Source: Novipirellula artificiosorum (GTDB lineage: Bacteria; Planctomycetota; Planctomycetia; Pirellulales; Pirellulaceae). From it: a stretch of DNA of 64,000 nt. Position 1 is the first letter of the stretch. Each line of letters starts with the position of its first letter. Below the pieces are notes generated by a model. The model saw only the letters and a program-made list of their open reading frames with translations. It did not search any database and was not told the DNA's origin. Positions 7,656 through 17,207 of this stretch are shown here, piece after piece. The stretch lies in contig NZ_SJPV01000001.1 in NCBI RefSeq assembly GCF_007860135.1, forward strand, positions 814,336-878,335, read 5' to 3'. A program made the position numbers and the translations under genes.

Positions 7656-9620
7656 ATGTTCATTCGCTCTGGACTCGCGTTGCTCGTTGCCCTTTCCCTG
7701 CCTACGTCCGCCCGTGCGGCGGAGTGGTTCGTCGAGGGTTCGATCGAGACCTCAGGTGACGGCTCGACAGCACGCCCGTTCAAGAAGATTGGTGAGGCGA
7801 TCGATGCAATGCAGGGGGGTGACATCGTTACGGTTGGCAACGGCGTCTATCATGAATCATTGCGACTTTCCAAAGGGGGTTCACAAGACCAGCCCTCGAC
7901 GATCCGAGCAGCCACCGGTAGCCGCGTGATCGTCAGCGGATTCAGCAAGATTGGCCAGTGGCAACCGTTCCGCGAAGGGGTCTATGCGACGACGGTGCCC
8001 GACAAGGTAACGAACTTGTACGTCGGCTACCGGCCGCAGCGAATTGCCTCGTCGCTGGATAAGGCCGATGCTTGGGTGCCCATTGTCTCGAGCGATGTCC
8101 CCGGCGGAATCGTCGATGTTGGCGACCAGCTGAACTCCCTTCCAGCTGCTGCGGAAATCGTCAGTACGCCAGCCAATGTTGCCGCGTTTGTCTTTTTCGG
8201 GCGTGGCAATGTCTTCAAGATCATCCCCGTCGATTCGATCGATTCGACTCGCGGGCGACTGGCCATGAATGCAAAAGAACTGCGAGGACTCGGTGCGAAT
8301 GATCGATTGACCCTCTGTAATCACCACCTGCTGATCGATCGCGCGGGCGAATGGGCGTGTGAAAGTGAAGGTGACAAATGGAAGCTCTACTTCATGCCCG
8401 GCGACGCCGATGACTTACTGCGGACGCAAACCGTTAAGCAACCGCGACCGTTGTTGACGCTCGGGCATTGGAAGGACCCACAATCCGATTTCCGAGTCGA
8501 AGGCATCGAGTTTGCTGGTAGCGGATCGAGCGGTTTAAGTGCGGGCAAGGTCCAACGACTGACCGTCGACCGATGTATCGTTCATAACCACGCAAACAGC
8601 GGCGTCTCGGTTCGCAATTGCCAAGACATCCGCGTCGCCCACTCGATCGCATTTGCCAATCATACCGGTATCTCGATCGTGTCGACCCAGCGAGGCATGG
8701 TTGAACAAAACGAAGTGCTCGCCAACTACGTCGATGGAATCATTGTTGCCGGCGACATCTCGGGGAAGGATGCGGAACCGGAAACTCATGATGTGACCCT
8801 ACGACAGAACTATGTCCATCATCATTTGCTGCACGGACACCCTGACAATTTCCAAACGTATCGTGGCGTGCATGGCATCCAGTTTCACGACAACTTGATC
8901 CTGTTGTCTGGCCAAGGATTAATGACCGAACAGACCTACGGCGGCGAACTTACCAACAATGTTTTTTTCGGAACCAGCGCTCGGTTGGTCATTTTCGGCC
9001 ACCACAGTTCCAATGATTGGACCGTCACCCACAACACCTTTGGCTTCGGTGGCTGGGGCAGCATCGGGATGGATGGCAAAAATTACGTTATCTCGCAAAA
9101 CCTGTTTCTCAACAACGTGCTAAACAGCGAAAGCGACTTTGAAGGTCAAGACAACCTGTTTTTGAATGACGCCGAGCGAGAGCAACCGATCCCGGGGAAT
9201 CTGCCTCATCTTCAAGGTATCGCAACCGATCTGGATCAGTGCCGTGATGATCGACTTGCCTTGCGCGGTGTCGACGTCCAACAATCCTTTCGGGTTGGCG
9301 ACCAGATTGAGATCAACGGTGACGGTAGAATCCGCACCGTCACGGAGGTTTCACCGTCCGGCATCGACTTCTCCCCTGCCCTGCCCGTCCGGCCTTGGCG
9401 AAATACGATCGTCTGGAATTGGAGGACGCAGACCGATTTCTCACTGGCCTTTTCAGCCGTCGAGTCCGACGGGGTGATCGGCGCGACGTTGGACGCCGCA
9501 GCCTACCGCGCCGGCGATTTTGATGGTGATGGCCAACGTGATCTCCCTGAAATGTCCGCTGACCTTCGCAGCAGCATTCCTGAAGCGAATGACCTGGTCG
9601 TGCTGTTGCATCTACCTTAA
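7656..9620 (+). CDS. Secreted right-handed parallel beta-helix protein
   Basis: 654 residues. The ATG at 7656 opens a clear signal peptide (LALLVALSLPTSARAAE). The mature start, EWFVEGSIETSGDGSTARPFKKIGEAI, is the usual opening of DUF1565/pectate-lyase-fold proteins, in which a parallel beta-helix binds polysaccharide. Asn-rich coils such as NHTGISIV, NYVDGIIVAG and VTHNTFGFGG run through residues 270-480. The tail contains DFDGDGQRDLP, an EF-hand or dockerin-like calcium loop. Such proteins are polysaccharide lyases, hydrolases or epimerases; no catalytic residue set is recognisable to me, so no reaction is assigned. It sits between a GH27 enzyme and a second beta-helix protein, consistent with attack on a complex algal or plant glycan. 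Confidence 0.8.
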   Translation: MFIRSGLALLVALSLPTSARAAEWFVEGSIETSGDGSTARPFKKIGEAIDAMQGGDIVTVGNGVYHESLRLSKGGSQDQPSTIRAATGSRVIVSGFSKIGQWQPFREGVYATTVPDKVTNLYVGYRPQRIASSLDKADAWVPIVSSDVPGGIVDVGDQLNSLPAAAEIVSTPANVAAFVFFGRGNVFKIIPVDSIDSTRGRLAMNAKELRGLGANDRLTLCNHHLLIDRAGEWACESEGDKWKLYFMPGDADDLLRTQTVKQPRPLLTLGHWKDPQSDFRVEGIEFAGSGSSGLSAGKVQRLTVDRCIVHNHANSGVSVRNCQDIRVAHSIAFANHTGISIVSTQRGMVEQNEVLANYVDGIIVAGDISGKDAEPETHDVTLRQNYVHHHLLHGHPDNFQTYRGVHGIQFHDNLILLSGQGLMTEQTYGGELTNNVFFGTSARLVIFGHHSSNDWTVTHNTFGFGGWGSIGMDGKNYVISQNLFLNNVLNSESDFEGQDNLFLNDAEREQPIPGNLPHLQGIATDLDQCRDDRLALRGVDVQQSFRVGDQIEINGDGRIRTVTEVSPSGIDFSPALPVRPWRNTIVWNWRTQTDFSLAFSAVESDGVIGATLDAAAYRAGDFDGDGQRDLPEMSADLRSSIPEANDLVVLLHLP

Positions 9621-9711
9621 ACGACGAGACAGGACATCGGATTCCCCCCCTGGCCGTCGACGCCGACGGTTTCTCCGGTTCCAAGCAAAACCTCCCTTCC
9701 CACCTTCGACT

Positions 9712-11793
9712 ATGAAAACCCACCTTCGACTCGCCAGTGCAATCGCCCTAGCCTTCTTTGCAAGTGCCACGCTCGCTGCTGAGTTCTTTGTGGCTCCAAA
9801 TGGCAACGCCAATCATCCCGGTACTGCCAACAAACCCTTTGCGACCATCGTGCAAGCTCGCGATGCGGTCCGCGTCTTGAAAGCGTCGCGTCCCTTGCAA
9901 GCCCCCGTGACCGTTTGGATTGCCGGCGGTACTTACACACTTGAAGAACCGATCTCGTTTGGTCCTCGAGACTCGGGCAGCGAGGAATTTCCAGTGCTCT
10001 TCAAGGCCGTCGATGGGCAACAACCGGTGATCGATGGAGGACGCAAGGTCTCTGGCTGGCAAAGACATGATCCGAATTTGTGGGTCGTCACGCTACCGGA
10101 ATTTGCGAACCGCAAGCGGAGTTTTCACCAACTCTACATCAACGGCGAACAACGGACGCGGGCAAGAATTCCGAACGCAGGTTACTTGCGAGTGGCCGCA
10201 TGTCCGGAGGGTACACCCAAGACAACCAATTATCACACGGATTGCAAGAGTTTCGAATTCAAGCCGGGTGACATCCGCTCGGATTGGACGAACCTCTGCG
10301 ACGTTGAAACAATCGTCTACCACTTCTGGACCGATTCGCACTTGCCCATCCAAGAAGTCGACGAGCAAAAGAACCTCGTCACATTTGCCCATAAAGCAGG
10401 CAAGGTTTTCACCGATGACTTTACCGAAGACGGCGCCAGGTACATCGTTGAAAACGTTTTCGAAGGTTTGGACAGCCCCGGCGAATGGTATTTGAACCGT
10501 GAAACGGGCCAACTGTTCTATTTCCCGCTGCCCGGCGAAGACATGACGAACGTGCTAGCCGTGGTCCCAGTTGCGCCGTCGCTCATTGAAATCCACGGTG
10601 ATCTTGCAAAGCATGAATTTGTCGAGCATCTGCAATTTGAGGGGTTAGCCTTCACTCACACGCAATTCGAACTACCGCGTGGCAACTCGAACGATCGTCA
10701 AGGCTCCGCCAGCGTTCCAGCGGCAGTGGCCTTGCATGCTGCCAAGCATTGTCGGTTTCAGAATTGCCTTTTTAGCGGCCTGGGAACCTGGGCCATCGAT
10801 GTGACCGCAGGTTGTTCCGCAAACCAGTTCCTTGGTAACGAGATCGCAAACGTCGCAGCGGGTGGCATTCGCATCGACGGTGGGACGGAGAAGGATCCGC
10901 CCTGGCATCGCAGTAGCCACAATCAAATCACCGACAATCATCTTCACCACTACGGAGTCGACTATCCGTCGGCCGTCGGCATGCTGCTTGCCAACACCGA
11001 AAGCAACCGGGTGGCCCACAACGACATTCACCACGGCGGCTACACCGGCATCTCCGTCGGCTGGGTTTGGGGCTACCAGCGAAGCATCAGCCAGAATAAT
11101 CAGATTGAGTACAACCATATCCATGACATCGGCGGCGTGCTATCCGACATGGGCGGCATTTATACCTTGGGCGTCTCGCCGGGCACGGTGATCCGCAACA
11201 ACCACATTCACGATGTCACGGCCAACCACTATGGCGGATGGGGGATCTATCACGACGAAGGCTCGACCCATCTGTTAGTCGAAAACAACGTCGTCCACCA
11301 TACCAAATTCGCGCCGTTTAACATTCACTATGCGAAAGAAGTGACGGTGCGTAACAATATCTTTGCGTACGGAATGCTCGAACAAATCAGCCGTGGCAAG
11401 AGTGAACCTCACAAGAGCGTTTTCTTTGAAAACAACCTTGTTTATTGGCGTGATGGCGAACTGCTAACCAAGAATTGGAAGGATGCTCCCTACACCTTCC
11501 ACTTCCATCCCAAGCAGGAGTCGGGGACGCGAGAAGTCACCAGCACCTTTGAATTCGATTGGAATCTGTATTTCAACCCCAATATGCGAGTTGAGGAGGT
11601 CCGTTTTGCCGGCGATACTTGGAAAGAGTGGCAAGCACGAGGCAAAGACAAGCACTCGAGATACGCCGATCCTCTTTTCGCAGACCCTGCCTCGGGGGAT
11701 TTCACGCTGTCGGCCGCCTCACCCGCATTCGAGTTAGGATTTCAGCCGATCGATTTGAGTGGCGTCGGGCCGAGGTGCGAGACAGGACCGTAG
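9712..11793 (+). CDS. Secreted beta-helix glycoside hydrolase candidate (GH141-like)
   Basis: 693 residues with a signal peptide (RLASAIALAFFASATLAAE). The mature start FFVAPNGNANHPGTANKPFATI continues into APVTVWIAGGTYTLEEPISF, VIDGGRKVSGW and a long parallel beta-helix with Asn/His-rich turns (NHLHHYGVDYPS, YNHIHDIGGVLSDMGGIYTLG, YGGWGIYHDEGS). This architecture is shared by family GH141 and related galactosidase families; the specific family is an inference from overall look. The ATG at 9712 starts the signal peptide. It follows the preceding beta-helix gene by 91 bases and probably shares its transcript and its substrate. Beyond its stop lies a decayed mobile-element zone. Confidence 0.75.
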   Translation: MKTHLRLASAIALAFFASATLAAEFFVAPNGNANHPGTANKPFATIVQARDAVRVLKASRPLQAPVTVWIAGGTYTLEEPISFGPRDSGSEEFPVLFKAVDGQQPVIDGGRKVSGWQRHDPNLWVVTLPEFANRKRSFHQLYINGEQRTRARIPNAGYLRVAACPEGTPKTTNYHTDCKSFEFKPGDIRSDWTNLCDVETIVYHFWTDSHLPIQEVDEQKNLVTFAHKAGKVFTDDFTEDGARYIVENVFEGLDSPGEWYLNRETGQLFYFPLPGEDMTNVLAVVPVAPSLIEIHGDLAKHEFVEHLQFEGLAFTHTQFELPRGNSNDRQGSASVPAAVALHAAKHCRFQNCLFSGLGTWAIDVTAGCSANQFLGNEIANVAAGGIRIDGGTEKDPPWHRSSHNQITDNHLHHYGVDYPSAVGMLLANTESNRVAHNDIHHGGYTGISVGWVWGYQRSISQNNQIEYNHIHDIGGVLSDMGGIYTLGVSPGTVIRNNHIHDVTANHYGGWGIYHDEGSTHLLVENNVVHHTKFAPFNIHYAKEVTVRNNIFAYGMLEQISRGKSEPHKSVFFENNLVYWRDGELLTKNWKDAPYTFHFHPKQESGTREVTSTFEFDWNLYFNPNMRVEEVRFAGDTWKEWQARGKDKHSRYADPLFADPASGDFTLSAASPAFELGFQPIDLSGVGPRCETGP

Positions 11794-11828
11794 CAACCAG
11801 TGCGTTCCCGATTCGAACACGCAAGAGG

Positions 11829-11893
11829 AAAGGGGACGGGGGCAATTTCAAAGAGGAAAAGGTACGTTTCACATAAAGACCCCCGTCCCCTTT
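11829..11893. repeat. Short palindromic repeat (AAAGGGGACGGGGG type)
   Basis: Arms AAAGGGGACGGGGG at 11829-11842 and its exact inverse at 11880-11893 flank a 37-base spacer. The element abuts the broken C-terminal coding end of the IS4 transposase remnant, whose reading runs into it after SMIAC. It looks like a REP-type palindrome that landed in, or replaced, the end of the transposase gene. The motif differs from the repeats at 869-1001 and 3287-3358. Confidence 0.75.
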
Positions 11894-11901
11894 TTCCCCC
11901 G

Positions 11902-12410
11902 GCAAGCGATCATCGAGCAGTAGACCTGAATCTCAATCCCGTTGTCGCTGTGGCTGATCAAGTGCGCCCCGCCCATCAGCTGCTTGTAGAAGCGAAAGAA
12001 AATTGGCTCATCCGACGGAAGCGCGCGGAACCCAGACTCGAGGTTTTTTGGAGGTATGGCTCCGGTGTCCAATGCTCTCTTAGAAAAGAGTCCCCGACGG
12101 TCGGTCGTCCGCCGGGGACCGGTAGCACCCTTGGCGCACCGTCGACCGGGATATCCCTTGTCAAGTTGCACCTCTGCAGAGCTCCACTCCGTTTCTCCCG
12201 GCAACTGCACGATAACCAGTGAAAATAGCTCCTGCCAGCAATGATGGGACACCGGAGAGATGCCTCGAAAACCTCCTGCGCACGCTTCCGCCGGATGAGC
12301 CAGAAAATTTCAATCGTCCAGCGGTAAGAATAGATCAACGCAATGATTTCGGCGGGCACGTCCAATAGATCCGCAGCGAGTCCAGGGTCAGCGTTAGATC
12401 GTTCGTCCAA
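11902..12410 (-). pseudogene. IS4-family transposase remnant, split by a 297-bp element
   Basis: Two pieces of the C-terminal third of an IS4-type DDE transposase are readable. The upstream piece reads AADLLDVPAEIIALIYSYRW then TIEIF, where the Glu of the YREK-like region would lie. The downstream piece is FFRFYKQLMGGAHLISHSDN followed by GIEIQVYCSMIAC. They are separated by the element at 12005-12301; removing it with one copy of the 8-bp duplication restores IEIFFRF in frame. The C terminus is cut by the palindrome at 11829-11893. The N-terminal two thirds are not recognisable, so the insertion sequence is long dead. No terminal repeats of the original IS were identified. Confidence 0.85.
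12005..12301. mobile_element. 297-bp MITE-like non-autonomous element, copy 1
   Basis: Begins GGCTCATCCGACGGAAGCG and ends with its inverse apart from one mismatch (19-bp terminal inverted repeats, extendable to about 24 bp with mismatches). It is flanked by an 8-bp direct duplication AGAAAATT at 11997-12004 and 12302-12309. A second copy of identical length at 55614-55910 differs at only 11 positions. It encodes no credible protein. Inside are a small hairpin (CTCTT/AAGAG) and a 30-base imperfect hairpin at 12090-12119. It has inserted into the IS4 transposase remnant. The family of the mobilising transposase is unknown. Confidence 0.9.
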
Positions 12411-12832
12411 CGAAGTTCACCCGCCTCTTCGAGTTCCACCATCAAACGCCGCGAAATCGCCGCGTTTGCCAAATCGATCAATTGTCCCACCACTCGATCA
12501 TTGGCATTTCCAAGCTTTGTCTCGACATCACATTGGATGCGTGCTCTGCGACCGAACCCACAATAAAGAAGGGCCATGTTGAAGCCCTCCCTGCCTCAAC
12601 ATGGCCCATCAATGCTGGAACGATGACACCGATCGTTCCACCCTCCCAATCCATGGTGCTAATAACATCGGCAAGGTCGATCGATTCTCTACAACACTTT
12701 CGCGATCGATTCCCTTTTTTTGACTGAAAAACGAAACGCCGCAGTGATGGATGACTCCAACCTCTGCGGCGCACGCTAGACTTTAACGATTAGGCAGTTC
12801 TCACACACCGTCAGGTGGACTCCGACGAGTTG
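12411..12832. other. Gene-poor degenerate stretch with one hairpin
   Basis: No convincing gene is seen. A minus-strand open frame at 12335-12577 overlaps the transposase remnant in another frame and has no recognisable domain. A 37-base hairpin at 12571-12607 (GGGCCATGTTGA-type arms, 13 of 14 pairs) could be a transcription barrier or part of a dead element. The rest is probably further debris of the same insertion or unrelated decayed sequence. Confidence 0.5.
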
Positions 12833-13636
12833 CTAATAGCGACAACTGTCACAGCCGGGATCCCTACATGCACACGGCGCACTTCCCGGCGACGCCCTCA
12901 GCAGCGAACAATCGAGCGGTTTATGGGCTGCCGAGCGCGCCGCACAATCGCACATCCCGTGGATGTGTTTGTGGTGCTTTGCACACTGCTTCGCACGTTC
13001 TTGGGCGTAGCCATCCCAAAGCCCCGTGTAACAGGCGTCGCTTCGGAAATACTGCAAGATCGACGAAGAGGGCAAGTTTGGCGTCCGGTGCGGGATCATT
13101 ACATACTCTTCTTGCGGATGCCCGCACCCTCTTTGAGCACACGAACCGCACCCACAGGATGGACCGTCGCACGCGCGAGCGGATTGGCAAGCTCCACATC
13201 CGCACCCCGCGCCATACGCTTGCGGTACGGGCATCGCCGCAACTGGGTTCCGATTTCCATAGGCTTGTCCATTGGGGATGGGGGGATTCGGCGCGTAACC
13301 TGGTACGTTGGCCGGTGCATTGACAAACTGCTGAGCCGGTGGATCCGAAATCGGCTGCGGGGCCGATCGATTAGGGTTTTGAAGTTCATCGACTCGGGTG
13401 AACCGATCTTGAGAATCATCGGGCGGAGTGTTCCAAGCGGGTTCCCCTCGGTCAAACGTGGAGGATTCGGAAACCAATTGAGATGCTTGGTCGGGGACCG
13501 GTTGGACGTCAGCCATCAATTGTGGCTCATCGTAGGTGATCTCTTGGAGCAGTGAGTCCAAGTCGCCATCGGCCAATGCGCTGGAAACCACCAGTGCAGC
13601 GAGGCTAAAGAAAGCGATTGACAGTAGTTTATGCAT
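12833..13636 (-). CDS. Secreted Cys-rich protein of unknown function
   Basis: 267 residues starting at the ATG at 13636 (MHKLLSIAFFSLAALVVSSALA, a signal peptide; GGAAG lies upstream as a ribosome site). A start five codons earlier is possible. After the signal comes an acidic Pro/Gln/Asn-rich low-complexity segment to about residue 130. Then a Cys-dense module follows: GAGCGCGACQ, CDGPSCGCGSC, a central ILQYFRSDACYTGLWDGYAQ block, AKHHKHIHGMCDC, and a final CACRDPGCDSC. The even spacing of cysteines and histidines suggests disulfides or metal binding in the envelope; this is inference. I do not recognise a named family. The 257 bases upstream to glnD hold no other gene. Confidence 0.75.
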   Translation of the reverse strand: MHKLLSIAFFSLAALVVSSALADGDLDSLLQEITYDEPQLMADVQPVPDQASQLVSESSTFDRGEPAWNTPPDDSQDRFTRVDELQNPNRSAPQPISDPPAQQFVNAPANVPGYAPNPPIPNGQAYGNRNPVAAMPVPQAYGAGCGCGACQSARACDGPSCGCGSCAQRGCGHPQEEYVMIPHRTPNLPSSSILQYFRSDACYTGLWDGYAQERAKQCAKHHKHIHGMCDCAARSAAHKPLDCSLLRASPGSAPCACRDPGCDSCRY

Positions 13637-13893
13637 AGAACGTACTTCCATGTGGAGAGGATGGTTGACTTAAGCAGAGCAGCCAAACTCGATCGTTGAC
13701 GATGCATTGGTAAACAAATGGAGGAAATCGTGACCGCATCGTGCTGAACGAATCCGCTGGTTACTTAAGCATTCCCGCGCGTCAAGACATTTACAAATCT
13801 AGCGGCGCAATTCCGTGGAAAAATGTAGTCAGGACGCTGCAACAATGGTTGCGAGCGACCAAGTCTTCGCCACCGCTTTGGTTTACCTAACCC

Positions 13894-16521
13894 CTACTTC
13901 ATCGCATCGAGCAGGGCCGCTTCGATGCTGGCTTGCCAGTCGGAGTCCATGATCTTGTTGCCATCACGATCGGAGACGTAAAAGACGTCAGCGACTTGAT
14001 CAAGATGCGTATCAATTTTCGCGAAATGCAACACCACATTCTGCTGCACGAATGTCGAAGCGACACGATAGAGCAAACCGACTTCGTCATACGCAAAATA
14101 GGAAACGATCGTGAACCGCTCCACGGTATCATTGTCAAACGTTACCTTGGTCGGTAACACATTGACCTGCGACCCTTCCAGATGCTTCGAGGACCACGTC
14201 CGACGCTGTGGCGGTAGCGGTTTGTCAGGTGAATCCAACAATTGACGTACTCGCCCGCAGATCTCGTCGGTGCGACTTCGCGGAGGGCACTCGGGATAGT
14301 CGGGATCACTGATCCAAAAGTCGTCCCAAGCGACCTCATCCCCGACCGTTTCGATCTGAGCCCGAAGAATCGACAACCCCGCGGTGGTGAACGCTCCCGT
14401 CGCACGCGCGAAGGTTCCGATCGACTGTTTCGGCTCGCGGCGGACAACGGTGTACCGCATCGCCGACAGGACCGGATCGTACTGAGAGAGACAAATTGCC
14501 CCAGAATCCGCGTCCAACTCTTTGGCAACTTCTTGCAATTGATCGACCAACTGATCCGGTTCACTGCGAGTGAGCAGTGACAAGGGAAGGTTCTCAAGCA
14601 GTTCGAAACACGATCTCCGAGCAGCCTTGGCTTCCAAGCGAGCCGAAACCCGCTCATGGATCTTTTCAATCTCGGGATCGTCTTCGCTACCGGGCAAATG
14701 ACCGGTATCGAAGTATCGCCGCGTCCTTTTGTAGAGATCCTCAATCAAACTCAACTTCCAATCGGTCAACACATCCGGACCGACGGCTTGTAGATCCGCT
14801 ACGGCGTGAACGATCAATAACTCGAGCCGCCGGATCGACCCCACCTCCGCCGCGAATGACAGCACGATCTGCGGATCGCTGAGATCGTGTCGAAAGGCAA
14901 CCACATTCACGATCAAGTGCTTTAGCACCAACCAGTGCAGCGTCTCGGTTGAAGCCGCATCCAACCCTAAACGCTCGGCTGTCTCCAACGCAATTCGAGC
15001 CCCAACGGCACAATGCTCTTCATCGTAGCCTTTGCCAACATCGTGAATCAGCAACGCCAAATGGAGGAGCCCTTTGTCTTTGAGCCGTCGATAGCGGCGT
15101 CCCATCGGCGACGAACCGTCGACCAATAACGTGGCCGCTTCCACGGCGCGGATGCAATGCACGTCCACAGTGTATTTGTGATACGCGTTGAATTGCAGCA
15201 ATCCGCGTGTGCGTTTAAATGCGGGGATGAACTGCTCAATGATTCGCAACTCATGCAATCGCCGCAGCAGTTCTGCCAGACGACCGGGATGGCTTAACAG
15301 CGACAAAAATGCGCCAATCGAATCGGCATCCGGCAGCGTCGGCGGGCGTTCTTGCATCGCCAACCGAATCGCTTGCCACGTCCGATGCGAAATACGACGA
15401 CGATTCTGGTTCGCCAAAAACATCAATCGCAACACATCCGGAAGACTCGACGCAAACGTCTTGAGTGCTCGGTCCGGCACCCAAATGTGCTTGGGTCCCA
15501 TGCGGATGTTTTCGGAGACCTTTCGCGACAGCGATCGTTCGACCAACTGATGCAAAAAGGGCTGCGTTCGAGCATCATCGGCGAAGAAGCCGGATGCATA
15601 ACGAACATTCCGCGTGTTGTCAAAATAGTCTTGCATGAACTGCTCGACCGGCAACTTGCCTTCTTCGCCAGGATAGCCCCACGCTTTGGCAATCTCCAAT
15701 TGCATCGGACGATCCAACACATCCTGGCTTTTCTTTTCGCGAAAATGGATCTCATTGCGAAGCCGCAGCATGAACTCCGTGGCGCGACGCAGCACGCGAT
15801 AATCCTCTTCCGGCAATCCTCCAAGCTTGACCAAACGTTCCAGATCGGTCTCGCCGTAAAGTGCGAAACCAATCCAACGGATCAATTGGATGTCACGGAG
15901 CCCACCGCGTGACCGTTTGACGTTCGGACGCAACAGATAATTGGTCTCGCCCCACTTTTTGCGTTCTTCTCGACGCGCGGCAATCACATCCGCAACAATC
16001 CGTTTTTGTCGTCGCATCGCTCCGTGGCGAAGCATATGAAAGTACTTGCTGTAAAGCTGCAAGCTACCCGAAAGCAAACGCGATTCGGTCAACGAGGAAT
16101 AGATAACCGGATCCAGCCACGCTAACGAGCACGCTTCGTTAGCCAAACGGATCGAAAAGCCAACTTGGATCCCCGCGTCGACGAGATCACGCGTCAGATT
16201 CGCTGCTGCTTGCGTGGCTAAAGGTTCGGATTCGCGAGTGGTCAACAGCATCATGTCGGCATCCGAATAGGGCGCCAAATCTCGCCGTCCGAATCCACCA
16301 TGAGCAACCAGCGCCAGACCGCCGAGGAGGGGGTCGTTTTGGAAGGATTCGATTGCACCATTCCAAACATCAAGCACGATGTCGTCGTACAAATCGGCTA
16401 ATCGCGCGGAGACCAGAATTCCCTGCGAACCCGAATCATGTTGCAATTGAGCCTTTGCACGCCCCTCGCGAAGACGTTGGCGACATCGAAGGACGACGGG
16501 ACGGAGGGTGCTAGCAGTCAT
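13894..16521 (-). CDS. glnD: Bifunctional PII uridylyltransferase / uridylyl-removing enzyme
   Basis: 875 residues, the usual length for GlnD, which senses glutamine and adds or removes UMP on PII. The nucleotidyltransferase domain carries HGGFGRRDLAPYSDADMMLL at about residues 74-93, with metal Asps 87 and 89. The GlnD adenylyltransferase-like helical region follows. An HD phosphohydrolase domain has ALLIHDVGKGYDEEH near residue 495, for removal of UMP. Two ACT domains close the protein; the last has YFAYDEVGLLYRVASTF. It is transcribed from glnB, 14 bases downstream of its stop, so the modifier and its target are made together. Confidence 0.96.
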   Translation of the reverse strand: MTASTLRPVVLRCRQRLREGRAKAQLQHDSGSQGILVSARLADLYDDIVLDVWNGAIESFQNDPLLGGLALVAHGGFGRRDLAPYSDADMMLLTTRESEPLATQAAANLTRDLVDAGIQVGFSIRLANEACSLAWLDPVIYSSLTESRLLSGSLQLYSKYFHMLRHGAMRRQKRIVADVIAARREERKKWGETNYLLRPNVKRSRGGLRDIQLIRWIGFALYGETDLERLVKLGGLPEEDYRVLRRATEFMLRLRNEIHFREKKSQDVLDRPMQLEIAKAWGYPGEEGKLPVEQFMQDYFDNTRNVRYASGFFADDARTQPFLHQLVERSLSRKVSENIRMGPKHIWVPDRALKTFASSLPDVLRLMFLANQNRRRISHRTWQAIRLAMQERPPTLPDADSIGAFLSLLSHPGRLAELLRRLHELRIIEQFIPAFKRTRGLLQFNAYHKYTVDVHCIRAVEAATLLVDGSSPMGRRYRRLKDKGLLHLALLIHDVGKGYDEEHCAVGARIALETAERLGLDAASTETLHWLVLKHLIVNVVAFRHDLSDPQIVLSFAAEVGSIRRLELLIVHAVADLQAVGPDVLTDWKLSLIEDLYKRTRRYFDTGHLPGSEDDPEIEKIHERVSARLEAKAARRSCFELLENLPLSLLTRSEPDQLVDQLQEVAKELDADSGAICLSQYDPVLSAMRYTVVRREPKQSIGTFARATGAFTTAGLSILRAQIETVGDEVAWDDFWISDPDYPECPPRSRTDEICGRVRQLLDSPDKPLPPQRRTWSSKHLEGSQVNVLPTKVTFDNDTVERFTIVSYFAYDEVGLLYRVASTFVQQNVVLHFAKIDTHLDQVADVFYVSDRDGNKIMDSDWQASIEAALLDAMK

Positions 16522-16535
16522 GCAGAACGAGCGGT

Positions 16536-17207
<672 letters not shown>

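Noticed and set aside
12335..12577. An 80-codon minus-strand frame next to the IS4 remnant.
   Set aside because: It overlaps the transposase reading frame in another phase and has no recognised domain; may be chance.
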